Below the pieces are notes generated by a model that saw only the letters and a list, made by a program, of their open reading frames with translations, ran no database searches and was not told the origin of the DNA. A DNA stretch of 52,500 nucleotides from contig NC_090171.1 of NCBI RefSeq assembly GCF_017916325.1, forward strand, positions 2,455,001 to 2,507,500, read 5' to 3'. The stretch is from Leishmania martiniquensis (lineage: Eukaryota > Euglenozoa > Kinetoplastea > Trypanosomatida > Trypanosomatidae). Shown piece after piece: positions 26,181-36,360 of this stretch (the first letter of the stretch is position 1; every line of letters begins with the position of its first letter). The position numbers and the translations under genes were made by a program.

Positions 26181-29100
26181 CCTGCAGAGCCCCTCCCCCA
26201 ACCCTCCCCTCATCGTTGAAGAGGGTCCGCAAGACAGCTCGCCCGGCCGATGATGTTCTAGGCGAGTATCGTGACGCATGGCTGCCCCACGCCCCAAGCA
26301 ACAAAGAAAGCTATTAGTGCCTGTCATCTTTCTGCCTTTGCCACCGTTGCAGGTGGTGAAAGCGGTCTCCCGAGGGGTTCCGGCAGTGATCTTGTGCACA
26401 CCAGCGGGTGTAAATGCGCAAGAGCGAGCGCGGCCTACGGGGCCCGCATACCTAATCCGAGCGCCCGTGCCTCGGCCTGCGTGATCGTGTATGGCGCTCT
26501 GACTCGCATTTCACCAGCCCCGCAAGCCTCTACACTTTTAGTGGAAACGACAGCGACAGCCCTTCGACGAGATGGGGGCGCCTCTCCGTAGCCTAAATCA
26601 CTGCCACATCTCTCCCTTGTCTGATAGAAAAAACGGGGCGCACTGCCCTTAAAGGAATGCAGCGACTCTGTGACCTCAACCAAAGACACTCCCTGAGGGC
26701 CCTCCTCGTCTTAATAACGCTTCACGTCTTTGTCTAAGGTGCACACAAACAACCGCGAGGAATACTGAGGCGCAACGAGCACCGACCAAGTGCAATGGGC
26801 CAGACGGCGATGCCAAAAGATGATGGCTCATGATCAAAAAAAAAGCTCCAATCGCCGACGGATATGTCGGTGAAGGGCGGTGCACAATAAATATGCGTGT
26901 GAGCAGTGTTTTCTCGTCTCACCGTCGTGGAGATCACGCTCGGAACAAGCCCGGACCAGCGAGTACCGGCGCGGATGCGACTGCTTTGATCGCCATACAG
27001 CATTGGCTTCTCGCGCTACTTCCAAAATCTCTGTATAGCAGTACCAGCGCTCCACCTTCAGCGCCTGAGGAGGAGCGAATATCATCGACTTGAGCATCAG
27101 CTCAGAGCGGCGGTGCTACACCAAGCTCCCTTCGCACCACCGCCGGATGTCCTTCCAACGTCGGAGTGAAGATTTGCACGGTTTATGCACTTGCCCAGTA
27201 GCCCACAGGGGAACAGAAAAGTTCGACGAACGCACTTTCCTCTTGGCAGCACCGCAGTTCCAGTCCCAGCCTCCCGGGTCAAGCTGTCTGGCAGCAGGAT
27301 GTCTTCCAACGGAAGTGACAGGCACTTCCCCTTGATAGCGCCCTGACCAGTTCATGGCCTCTGACTACGTCGTTCACCGTCGTTAACAACTCGACAGCGT
27401 ATCGTCCACCTCGCTGAACTTCACCACCCCAGGCATGAGGTGTTTTCTTGCACACCACCGGCACGCAAGAAAAAACCCCTCTCTTTTCCAGGTCGTCCGC
27501 ATCGCCTCTTCGTAATACAACTCTGCACGAGGCCCCCCCTCTGCTGTTGCCTTCGCATTCGGCCCGAGCGATTGGCGGAAAGAGAGGAGCGCCCTCCGCC
27601 TGCCAAATTGCGTGCGCGCAGATGAGCTGCGCACACACGCAAAGGTGGCGTCAGCCCTTTCTCAAGGGCATTTCTCTTCGTCACCAGGCGCTGCACTCCG
27701 GCTTTTCTGCACACGTCGTGGCTTCGTTGCGTCACTCTTCAAAATGCATCCTGCCTCAAGTCGATCCGCCTCCATGTCCCCGACTCGTCCAGGGTGTAGG
27801 TCCATGTGATGGCCTCTGGTGTATGTCTTTGGAATGTTCCCGAGATGTCTGAGTTCGTGCACTTCACTAAACGCATCATCGCTCGCGCATCGCACCCCCG
27901 TGAGGGGTAAGCCTTTCCCGCACTCTGAGCTGCCGCTGGCGCGATCAAGCGAGCGGCGTAACGGCATTGCCGCCGGAGCCCAGCGGTCAGATTCGTGCTT
28001 CACGTCACCAGCATACTCGCTGGCTCCAGTGCAACCTTCCATCGCTGCGATTCGCTAGCAGAGAGAGTCTTTATCCACACAGCACACCAGCCGGAGTATC
28101 ACGGAAACATTATTGGCTGCCTGATCTCAGCCGCTCGATCCGAAATCACACCACAGTGGAGGGCTGTAGCATGCGGCTTCCCGCTGTCCTACCACTGCTT
28201 TTGGCGAATGAGCTCGCCGTCCTTCACGCCGCCTGCCCAACACCTGTGCCCTGCCCTTCGGAAGCCGTTTCTACGAGTATCTAGAGGTCGTACTTCGTCA
28301 AGAGCCTCGCGTGCACCGCCCTGCCACGCATCACTATCTTCCAACACCCTTGAGGGCGTTCGTCGCCCCACCAAAGGGCAGGTAACAGCCAGCGTTCGAA
28401 CGTCGCCTCGCGCTGTAGCGTCCACGAGTGTTTCAATGCTTTCCATAGGGAGAGAAGCAGCGCACTTACTAACATGACTCTCGCCTCCGGAATTCTGCAA
28501 AGCCACAAAACCCTTTTCATCAGTGCCGAGCGCTGCTCCGAGGTAGACAGTGCCCACTTCTTGTGCATGCTTTGGCTCATGCGCTGCCTCAATGTCTCCG
28601 TCGCCGGAGGGTGTGGTTCGCGCTCATCGTGAGTGAGCCTCACACCCTACGCCTTTCCCTCGGAAGGCATCGATCGGATGTCATAGCGCCACCTCTCACA
28701 ATATATGTTTGTGTCGGTGGCGTCACTGCTTCTTTTTTTTTACACTGATTCTCTCGCATGCGCATAATAGGTTGCCGGTCTGTTGCCCCGCCGTTGCATG
28801 CACTCCCTCTGATCCGTCCCCTTCGCTTGTGCCTCGCCTCTCCAATCTGCTTGGTCACTACACGTCATGTGAGGATCAGGTTCACGGCTCCACTTCCCTT
28901 TTCTGGTCTCACCTCATTTATGGCAAAGAAAACCAGCGCATCCTCTTTGGCCCCTACGATGAGAACCTCTTATCCCTCAGTTTAGCTGGCCAGGGCACCT
29001 CGCAACGTGCGATGAAGTCACGTCGAAATTTCCACACAGTAACTTCTCCCGCTACCAAGCAAAAAGATTCCGTTCTGTCAGCTGCAGCCACTCATATTTT

Positions 29101-30110
29101 TCTGTGTCAAGATCGAGGCATGCAATTGCTGGACCAAGTTGTGGCCCGTTAACGCACTCCGTAACGAGCAGCTAAGATGCGCCAAAGCTTCAGCGGCAAA
29201 GACTAGTCGGTTTACCGCCGCTTCAGCTCCCTCGCGAAGGGCTACAGAGCTACCAGGAAACTTGCTGCTAAGCAACGGCACTACATCCTTGACTGGCACT
29301 CGCCTGCACTCGCTAGCGAACGACTTCACCGCCTTGGAAGCAAAGGCACCCTTAACGCCATTGACTCCCTCGCCCTCTCGACCACTTAGATGAACGGCCG
29401 CCTGGGTCACCTATGCGCTGTCGAATATTCGGGGAGTGAGAGGTGACTTCCCAGCTCCATCACATAACCTAAGAACAGGCATGCCTGCGGCAAGAGTCTC
29501 CACTAGACTCATCACCTCCCTTCTTATCGTCGCCACGTTAAAGATGGCAGGCGAGACCAAGGCGTCTTATCACCTCTCTGCCTCCCCTTTGAAATGATCA
29601 CGTCTCGATAGGAGGACTGCACTGAACGAGACCCACCTCATCCGCATCATATGTCAGGAAGGGCTTCTTTCAGCCTCAAGCAGCACCCACATTTTATCCC
29701 AAGTTTGCTGTAAAGCATCCGCGGAGCAACGTTTCAAGCATGTCAGATATCAAGTCACGGTGTACACCCCTGTGCAACGCACCCGAGTCAACTGAGCAGC
29801 TTCCCATTCTCAGCACGAGTTCCACCCTCCGCCGATCCTTCTGTCGGCAGACGCTGTTTACTATACAGCACTTTTCCATGCTGTGATCCGCTTGCAATCA
29901 TAAAGTCGTTCCGAGCACCCTGTGTGTGAGATAGAATCGATGTTCTTGTGCAGCGGCCCTGTGCTCTTTCTTCCGCATAGGCTTGATCTTCTGCATCGCC
30001 GCCTGTGAAGCAACGTTTAACTCTTGCCGCCGTACCTCCACGTCCATCATCTGAGATACCAGTGCATGGCATCAAAGCTGCTCCGATCGACTAGATTCCG
30101 CTTCTTTTCC
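26181..30110. other. Degenerate region, possible retroelement or pseudogene debris
   Basis: About 4 kb without an intact gene, but the texture differs from the other spacers. Microsatellites and purine tracts are almost absent, base composition is even, and short protein-like fragments appear in changing frames, mostly on the minus strand. Examples are 29078-29410 (FPGSSVALREGAEAAVNRLV), 29694-29897 (HRDLISDMLETLLRG) and 27739-27948 (PEAITWTYTLDESGTWRRID). This looks like an old coding sequence broken by many frameshifts and stops. Leishmania genomes carry such relics of ingi/L1-type retroposons (DIREs). The TW-RID pattern would fit the end of an endonuclease domain, but I found no secure reverse-transcriptase motif, so the identity is inference. 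Confidence 0.4.
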
Positions 30111-31196
30111 AAGTCAAAACTTGATATTTGAAGCTAACTGCTCATTGCCCCCCCTGTTACCGTGGCTTACCACTCATGCGATTCTACTCCTCTGTCGAAG
30201 GATGATGATGCTCGTGAACTCAAATTTTCTCATTAGCAGATGGCGACTTGCATTGTTGATCATCTTCGACACCGCGTAAAGCGTTACCACCCATGTACAC
30301 AGAAGCCAGAAGAGCAATTAGTCTCTTAAATCAAGCACCATAAATAAGATTGTGTCGTGCGAGAAAAAAAAACTCCCGCGACTACTCGCGTCCAGGAATT
30401 TTCTGAGATCAGCGGTCATAATCTCGACTTTTCAAGAGTAGTGGGGTAACGCGATTGTCTGTTTGAACATCATCTCTTTCCTCAAGATGAAAGGCACCGG
30501 GGGTGCGGATACTTACGAACGCTGCACTCGAAAAAAAATCACTGAGAGCTAATCTCAGCGCTCTGCTAGCTTCCAAAAGTTCGTATGATACGCATAGAAG
30601 ATTCGAAATAGTCGAACGCCTGAAATAAACGTATACCTATAGATCCGAAGGACGAGATCTATAGAGCAGGGTGGAGAAAAGACGGTGGTCAAGCATGTCA
30701 CTCGTACAGTAGAGAGTCTTGCACATGCTTTACGAACTTAGAGTTGTCCTTGAAAATTCTCTTCCTCTTTTATACTCGCGGAACGCTCAAAAAACAGAAA
30801 AGGTTGCGCCACGCACATGAGCCGATTTGGTTGAAACGAGCTAGCATGGTGTCAACGTTTCCGATGGAATCACCAATGCTTCATTAAATCACCAAGAGTC
30901 CAGCTACTGAAGGTGCTCCGCTTTATTTCGCAGAATCTTTCCTTCTCTCCCCTTTCAACTCAGGCCTGAACTTGTGAGACTCTCATGCGAAGCTAATAAA
31001 AGCACAAGAGAACAGTGGTTTTATTTTACTCTTTCACCTTTCGTGTCCTTCTCTACGTAGCAGTTAGTTTTTTCGAGGCTGCTCAACATCAGAACCATCC
31101 TTAGAGTAGTAAAGGCAAAGATCGAAAAGGCGTAGAACAGAATTTCTGAAAAGCGAAAAGCTTCGTATGCTTGGGAAGGTTGAAGAGCGCAATATT
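30111..31196. other. Low-GC spacer, probable 3' flank of PARN
   Basis: Visibly richer in A and T than the rest of the window, with A8 runs (for example 30363-30371 and 30530-30537). There is no open frame of note. It directly follows the PARN stop codon (31197) and so should hold that gene's 3' UTR. Confidence 0.5.
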
Positions 31197-32732
31197 CTAT
31201 GAGACTTTCTGCAAGTTTATGCTATCCAGCAATGAAAGGTTGACATGAATGCCCGAAGGCAGCTCCTTTTCCCGTAGTGACTGTAGCCGGTTGGTGAGCT
31301 CGTCAAGTCCCGTAGATTGTCTCATTTGAATGCAGAAGGCCGTGTGTTTCTTCATATCATCACCTGTTGGGAGGATGGTTACCTTGTAGGAAAGCTTCCT
31401 CATATCAATCCTCCCATCGTCTGCCGCGTTGGTAGCATTCTTCTCGGTAGCATAGAAGATCGCTTCGATTTCTTCGGAATAACAGGGAGCAGCGCACTTC
31501 AAGACGAAAGTGTCAGGATTGACGAGTTCATCGTCCGTATCGACGCAAAAAAAGTAAGAGCTTCCGAATGCTGAAATGACATTTTTCAAGTCGCTAAATT
31601 TGCTTGGGTGAAGTTTATGCAATAGTAGATAGACGATTCCGGTCATGTACGCATCATAGGCAGCTTCATGCGCCTTGTTCTGCGCCATTACTGCGTAGTC
31701 GTTGTAACTATAAAAACCGGGTGGCAACCTGTACTGTAGCGTGAATTCCTCACTGGAAAGACCTACACGCCGTCGGCACTCTTGATACAAACCTTCCAAG
31801 TGTGTTGCCTGAAAGGCAATGTCACCTGTCAGCTTTGCCGCCATGGTTTTCGTATCGTAAATGGCAGGCAGTTTGCGCTGAAGAAGTTTCTTGAATTCGA
31901 TGTAGTTCTCGGGAAGAGTTGTCTCGTGCATGTGAATCATGAACATGACGTCCTGCATGAAATTGTGTCCAACAATCGGTTTCTTACTCTGGACGAGCAG
32001 CTTCCAGAATTGCCGAAAACCCAGCTTACGCGCCTTCTCGTGCTCGCATCGCAAACGGTATTTTTCCCTTTTGCCGGCCCAATCGTCTTCACTTAGTTTT
32101 GTGAAAGTGAACTTGATCTTTTGCGCAAGGTATGGTTTCCCGTCGTAGCTTGTAGTGATGCGAGAGTCGTAGTGGCGGCCGATGTACGTCTGAAGACGGC
32201 TTGCAAAATCTATTGAGCATGACAGCTCTTTGAATAGGGGTGCGCTAGCTGTCGGGAGCCACGCATCAATGGCTTCGATCAGTGTAGCGGCGGTATGCTT
32301 TTCGTCTTCGTCCGTGAAGAGCGCTTGCCTTTTCTGTTCGTAGGCATGCTCTTCCTCTTCGTTGCAGAAAGGAAGGCCGGCAGTCAACCAATTCTGAAAA
32401 TTCATGTGGTTGGCTGCGAGAAAAGAGATTGCCGGAAGGCTGAGACGCAGGTCTCCGCTGTTGTTCAGCAGGTAAAAGTTGTACGGACGAACCTCGTACG
32501 TGCCGGCTTCCGTTTTCGTGAAGAGCGCGATGCCCATTTGAAAAGCGTTGTACGCCTCCACAGCGACGCGCTTAGCGTGATATACGACCGCTGGTGGGGC
32601 ACCGAGCGGCAGGGAACCACCAGGTAGATCGACGCCGCTCATCTCCTGATCGAGCGCGCAGAATTCGCACCGCTGTACTTCGCGCGCAAAGTCAGGGAGC
32701 GCCACGAACTGGTTGAACCTTGTAATATCCAT
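31197..32732 (-). CDS. PARN: Poly(A)-specific ribonuclease PARN-like deadenylase
   Basis: 511 residues, TAG stop. PARN proteins are DEDD-type 3' exonucleases that shorten poly(A) tails of mRNAs and mature small RNAs. All exonuclease motifs are visible: FCALDQEMSGV with Asp28 and Glu30 (the same positions as in human PARN), PIVGHNFMQDVMFMIHMHET around residue 260 with the third Asp, and AHEAAYDAYMTGIVYLL near 355-360 with the His and fourth Asp. The central part (150-210) is where the family has its R3H insertion. The C-terminal region near SYFFCVDTDDEL to FCIQM has RRM-like character. It is shorter than human PARN. Trypanosomatids have several PARN paralogues; I cannot say which this is. The start is supported by a pyrimidine tract and AG at 32769-32770. 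GC content is lower than in neighbouring genes. Confidence 0.88.
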   Translation of the reverse strand: MDITRFNQFVALPDFAREVQRCEFCALDQEMSGVDLPGGSLPLGAPPAVVYHAKRVAVEAYNAFQMGIALFTKTEAGTYEVRPYNFYLLNNSGDLRLSLPAISFLAANHMNFQNWLTAGLPFCNEEEEHAYEQKRQALFTDEDEKHTAATLIEAIDAWLPTASAPLFKELSCSIDFASRLQTYIGRHYDSRITTSYDGKPYLAQKIKFTFTKLSEDDWAGKREKYRLRCEHEKARKLGFRQFWKLLVQSKKPIVGHNFMQDVMFMIHMHETTLPENYIEFKKLLQRKLPAIYDTKTMAAKLTGDIAFQATHLEGLYQECRRRVGLSSEEFTLQYRLPPGFYSYNDYAVMAQNKAHEAAYDAYMTGIVYLLLHKLHPSKFSDLKNVISAFGSSYFFCVDTDDELVNPDTFVLKCAAPCYSEEIEAIFYATEKNATNAADDGRIDMRKLSYKVTILPTGDDMKKHTAFCIQMRQSTGLDELTNRLQSLREKELPSGIHVNLSLLDSINLQKVS

Positions 32733-33256
32733 GGCGTATAAAAACCGTGAAAGGAAGTGACGTAGCGGCTACGTATGCCGTTCAGTTAGGCGGGTGGGGG
32801 GTGAGGCTCTTTGCCTTGGTGCAAATAATGCCAGAAACTGGAGGTTGTACCCTCGTTGCTGAAAGAAAATGTTTTGGGGGGAAGGAGCAGGCCAAAGCTG
32901 AAGGTAGAAGAGTATACGGATAGGGTGGAGGATAGCGTTTGTCGCGGGGTTGGGTGCGGGCGCAGCCTCTTCTTGCTGGGGGGGGGGTGTGGTGTGGTGC
33001 TCCTGCTCCTAAGCGGCCCTGGCGAGAGAAGGGGGGGGGGGGCAAAAAAAAGGATAACGGGTCCTTAGGAACAGTATGGAAAAGTGTCACCTTCTTGAGG
33101 CCTCAAAATTTTTTGGAAGGCTAGTTGCGCTGCTTAGTAAAAGTCGAAGCAGCGGTTCTGCATTCTACTCCGTAATGCCCATGATTGACCTGGTGATGTT
33201 TACCACTGCTAGATTTATTTATGAGCTACCTGAGTGGAGAACCTAAGTGGATCATC
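32733..33256. other. Spacer with G runs
   Basis: Lies between PARN and the tRNA-Cys gene. It holds plus-strand G runs at about 32980-32988 and 33031-33042 (12 G), followed by A7. On the minus strand these are pyrimidine tracts usable for PARN trans-splicing, with the nearest AG at plus 32769-32770. No gene is seen. Confidence 0.5.
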
Positions 33257-33328
33257 GGATTCATAGCTCAGTGGTAGAGCATTCGGCTGCAGTCCGAATG
33301 GTCCCCGGTTCAAACCCGGGTGGGTCCT
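33257..33328 (+). tRNA. tRNA-Cys (GCA)
   Basis: 72 nt folding as a cloverleaf. Acceptor GGATTCA pairs with TGGGTCC, discriminator T. The anticodon stem TTCGG/CCGAA encloses CTGCAGT, giving anticodon GCA. A box TAGCTCAGTGG and B box GGTTCAAACCC are present. A T6 run at 33332-33337 is a good RNA polymerase III terminator. Confidence 0.95.
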
Positions 33329-34912
33329 CTCTTTTTTGCCACCCTGGTGGGCGGGGGCCGCCGCCGCCGTTTCTCCCCGGGGCTTTCGCGGCCCCTTTTG
33401 CGTTCCCCACCGCGGGGCGCGCACGCCCGCCTGCCCCTTTGTACTCTTGGGCCAAAGGGTTTGGGCGTTTGCCTGGCGGGAAACTTTTGCGGCTGACGTC
33501 AAGGTGCCCCAGGCGCCCGTGCTTCTCCTACATTCAAAGGGCTTGTGTGACACGAACACTACCGTGGAAACATTCCAGGTAGAGTGCTTCCGGAACCGCA
33601 TTGCATTGCGAGGGCGTACTACGAACGCCGATGTGCGTGTGTATATGTGTGGGGGTGGGCTTTTCGCGTGCGCCAAACCCCCCGGGTCGCCTGCTTGCTG
33701 CCGCTCCTGCTTTTTTACGGGGACCTTCCGCCGCCCCCCGCCACGGCCACGCGGGGGGGCGGGGGGGGGGGGGGAGAAGGGCGAAGCCTCAGCAAGGAGC
33801 CGAGCCCTCTTCCGACTGCATGGTGGCGGGCGACGCTGGGCTGTGGTTTATGAGAAGGTAAACTACGGCTCCTGTCGGAAAAAGTCTGCTCAGTTCCCAG
33901 AATACCGTAAAGCGCTTGGCGCGAGTGGCGCTTCATCCGAGAGGATCATTCGACCTTGATGCTAGCGTTCCAAGAGCCGCTGCGCCGACCCCAGCACACC
34001 CATCGGTACTGGCCCATGAAAACCGTGACGACGCACTCTTCGAAGCCCTCTGGAAAGAAGGACGTAGGCCTTGGCCGCCAACCCGCCGAGCAGAGCCATT
34101 GGCGCCAGCGCCTTGTGAGCCCTGAGTGGCCGTGGACCTGCCGGACGCCTCCCTTTGCAGGTTGCCGATTATGGTAACCGGGAAATCGAGGGAAGCGGGG
34201 GTCTGCTGCCGCTGCGTCACGCTCTGCGCTCACAAGTGTGAGAGCACCGTCTCCGTCCAGACTGCCCTGTTCCACTGCCAGACCGTCGCACTCGTAAAGC
34301 GGGTGAGCAAGCGCGTCGCCTGACCGTAGGCAGGTGACGGTAATATACACTATGCAGACGCCAAGAGGGCATCGGACTTGTTCACGACATCATCATCGCA
34401 GAGGAGGCGCGTTCAGGGGAGAAGGCTTCCCTGCTCGCTGAAGTCAGCCCCCCCCCCCCAAACCTGTTGGCCGCCCTCGTTCGTGGCCAAAAACTCCAAT
34501 CTTCCGGCTCGGCGCGCCACGTGGCGGCCAGGGAAAGAGGAGCACCTTTGGCGAAGCCCACTCTCAGAGCGCATCGAGGAGCAGGCGTCGATCTTGCAGG
34601 TGTGTGCGTGCGCGCGGAAGTGTGTCCAGCCGCAAGGGCGAGACAGGAGGGCGGAAGGATGTGGCGTTGCCTTTTTGTTTCTCGGAGGCAAGGCATGACC
34701 GAAAGGGCGATAAGGAGGGTTGACCGGCGGGATAAGAACGTGGAAGCATAGCGACCGAACGTTGGTGGTGAACTGCCTCATCAGACCGAAACTAGCGTAA
34801 CAGGTCCGCGTGTTTTCCCGGTGATCAACAGACACGGCTGGGGCTCGAAGCGTTTCGCGATCCGGAGCGTCCGTGAAACGAGGTCTTCGCTCCCCTCTGT
34901 GCCATGAAAAGT
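33329..34912. other. Spacer inside tRNA cluster with long G and C runs
   Basis: About 1.6 kb between tRNA-Cys and tRNA-Leu. It contains G7-C-G14 at 33753-33774 and a C12 run at 34448-34459. I searched by eye for 5S rRNA, 7SL and spliceosomal snRNA landmarks and saw none. Open frames on both strands overlap and look spurious. A 134-codon minus frame at 33946-34350 is the least unlikely but unsupported. Confidence 0.45.
33753..33774 (+). repeat. G7-C-G14 homopolymer run
   Basis: Seven G, one C, then fourteen G. Together with the G12 run at 33031-33042 it could form G-quadruplexes on the plus strand. On the minus strand it is a poly(C) block. Length may vary between assemblies. Confidence 0.9.
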
Positions 34913-34994
34913 TGATGAGAGTGGGGTTTGAACCCACGCCCTCGAAAGGATTGGAACCTTAATCCAACGTCTTAGACCACTCGACCATCTCACC
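34913..34994 (-). tRNA. tRNA-Leu (AAG)
   Basis: 82 nt class II tRNA on the minus strand. Acceptor GGTGAGA pairs with TCTCATC (one G-U), discriminator A. The anticodon stem TTGGA/TCCAA encloses TTAAGGT, giving anticodon AAG. A long variable arm follows, as expected for Leu. A box TGGTCGAGTGG and B box GGTTCAAACCC are present, and TTTT follows the 3' end at 34910-34907. Confidence 0.95.
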
Positions 34995-35057
34995 TTGCTC
35001 ACAACACTGGGCTTTTTATGCTAGGTGATATAAGCTGTTTGGGAAAACGGAAAAGTT

Positions 35058-35129
35058 TAGCACCGATTGGTTTCGATCCAACGACCTATGGGTTATGAGC
35101 CCATCGCGCTTCCACTGCGCTACGGTGCT
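35058..35129 (-). tRNA. Initiator tRNA-Met (CAT)
   Basis: 72 nt on the minus strand. The acceptor AGCACCG/CGGTGCT has an A1-U72 pair. The anticodon stem ends in three G-C pairs (ATGGG/CCCAT) around CTCATAA, anticodon CAT. The T arm reads GGATCGAAACC, with A in place of T54. These three traits mark the eukaryotic initiator rather than the elongator. A T4 run follows (AACTTTT, plus 35054-35051). Confidence 0.93.
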
Positions 35130-35202
35130 TCTGCGGGGTCTTGTGCGTCATGGTTAGGCGCCTCTGAGATGACATTTTTGACGACACGATTTCCTCAGAC
35201 AT

Positions 35203-35274
35203 GGTCGTTTGGTCTAGTGGTATGATTCCTGTTTTGGGTACAGGAGGTCACGGGTTCAATTCCCGTAACGACCC
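35203..35274 (+). tRNA. tRNA-Pro (TGG)
   Basis: 72 nt on the plus strand. Acceptor GGTCGTT pairs with AACGACC, discriminator C. The anticodon stem CCTGT/ACAGG encloses TTTGGGT, anticodon TGG. A box TGGTCTAGTGG and B box GGTTCAATTCC are present, and TTTT follows at 35276-35279. Confidence 0.95.
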
Positions 35275-35530
35275 ATTTTCCTCACTTCGGAGGAGTGTGG
35301 AAAGGTGGAGGGCGCCGTTGAAGAAGTTGGCAGCCGGCGGCACAAACGCGATGCGCACGAAGCGCCAAGGCTAAGCGGAGGGCTTTTCACCGCTGTCCTC
35401 TTCCATGACGCTCTGATGTGTTTCTCATGCATGTTTAGATGTCGGCGCTTCAGCTGCAACAGACGGGGGACTCCCTGGCTCCGGTTACACGTTTGTTCAA
35501 ACGATCCCTCCACACCAGCTCTCCGCGCGT

Positions 35531-36325
35531 TTAGGCGTCCTCCTCCGCTGACACATCACGACGGCTCGCCATCGCGACGCGGCGCTGCTCCACGAGACGC
35601 TTCTGCTGCCTCGCTTCTTCGCGTGCCTTTACGCGCAAATTGACAATCGCCGCGGTATCCTCCGTCTTCTTGACGGACACGTTTTTGCGCGATGACGCAG
35701 TGCACAGATGCTGCGGCTGCGCAGCGTGAAACTTGAAGGCGCGCTTCGGCAACGCCACGGGTGCCTCCTTGCGGATCTCTGCCACCGGCCGCAGGCGCCG
35801 TTGCAGGTGCTTGAGTGCTTCCGCTGCTGGTGGCGTGCGGTGTTGCATCGAAAAGCCAGTCAGCGGAACCACTGTCACGGTTTCCTGCATCCCGTCCCAT
35901 ATCTCTGTCAATATCTCCACATCATCAGCATCTGTCATGCTCGGCACCCGGAGCCCTTTCGCTGAGTGCAGCTCATCCTTCTCAGCCTGAAGCGTTGCTT
36001 CAAGAACCTTAATGCGGCCAACCGGTGGGTTTCGCTGCGCCTGCAGCGCCAACATCTCCTCGTTGTTGCGGTCTACATAAAGCTGCACGAGCTGTGCAAC
36101 CGTGTCGTCGGGGACCGAGGTGGTGGTGTAGCCGAGGGCAATGCACTGCTCGCGGAACCAGAAACACCGCATCAACAGCATCGTCTGCTGCATCTTGAGC
36201 CTGTTCTTCTGCGCATCGATCCGGATGGCGCGCTTCTCCTTCTTCTCGAGCTGCCGCACCGAGCGGTCGCGGGGGTGGGGTACGGCGCGCTTCTCGCGCG
36301 CTGAGTTTTGCAACGCACGGCGCAT
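35531..36325 (-). CDS. TMA16-like ribosome biogenesis factor
   Basis: 264 residues, TAA stop. TMA16 (DUF2962 family) joins nuclear pre-60S ribosomal particles. Family signs seen here: a basic N-terminus with VPHPRDRSVRQLEKKEKRAI (the HP-SR motif), a helical section ending in RCFWFREQC, then LVQLYVDRNNEEMLALQAQR. The diagnostic block (residues about 120-165) has a Glu-rich helix, GLRVPSMTDADDVEILTEIW and DGM. The C-terminal half is basic and less conserved. The start at 36325 (MRRALQNSARE) is chosen because a strong acceptor (T-rich run, then TAG) lies only 17 nt upstream, excluding longer readings. It is next to the tRNA cluster, and its 5' side abuts the 3' flank of the TBC gene. Identification is by pattern, so some doubt remains. 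Confidence 0.7.
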   Translation of the reverse strand: MRRALQNSAREKRAVPHPRDRSVRQLEKKEKRAIRIDAQKNRLKMQQTMLLMRCFWFREQCIALGYTTTSVPDDTVAQLVQLYVDRNNEEMLALQAQRNPPVGRIKVLEATLQAEKDELHSAKGLRVPSMTDADDVEILTEIWDGMQETVTVVPLTGFSMQHRTPPAAEALKHLQRRLRPVAEIRKEAPVALPKRAFKFHAAQPQHLCTASSRKNVSVKKTEDTAAIVNLRVKAREEARQQKRLVEQRRVAMASRRDVSAEEDA

Positions 36326-36341
36326 GCTGATGAAGCAGGCA

Positions 36342-36360
36342 CTAAAAAAAAGGGCAAAAG
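36342..36360 (-). promoter_or_regulatory. Spliced-leader acceptor for TMA16-like gene
   Basis: Minus strand: CTTTTGCCCTTTTTTTTTAG, with the AG at plus 36342-36343. It is the first AG after a long T/C run and leaves about 16 nt of 5' UTR before the ATG at 36325. This decides the start codon. Confidence 0.7.

Noticed and set aside
26500..28600. Reverse-transcriptase or endonuclease motifs of a retroposon
   Set aside because: A DADDL stretch (minus, near 27490) and a TW...RID stretch (minus, near 27810) were the only hits by eye; neighbouring residues do not fit RT or EEP closely enough to call a named element.
33329..34912. 5S rRNA, 7SL RNA or snRNA in the tRNA cluster
   Set aside because: No stretch matched the landmarks I know for these RNAs; only the four tRNAs could be folded.
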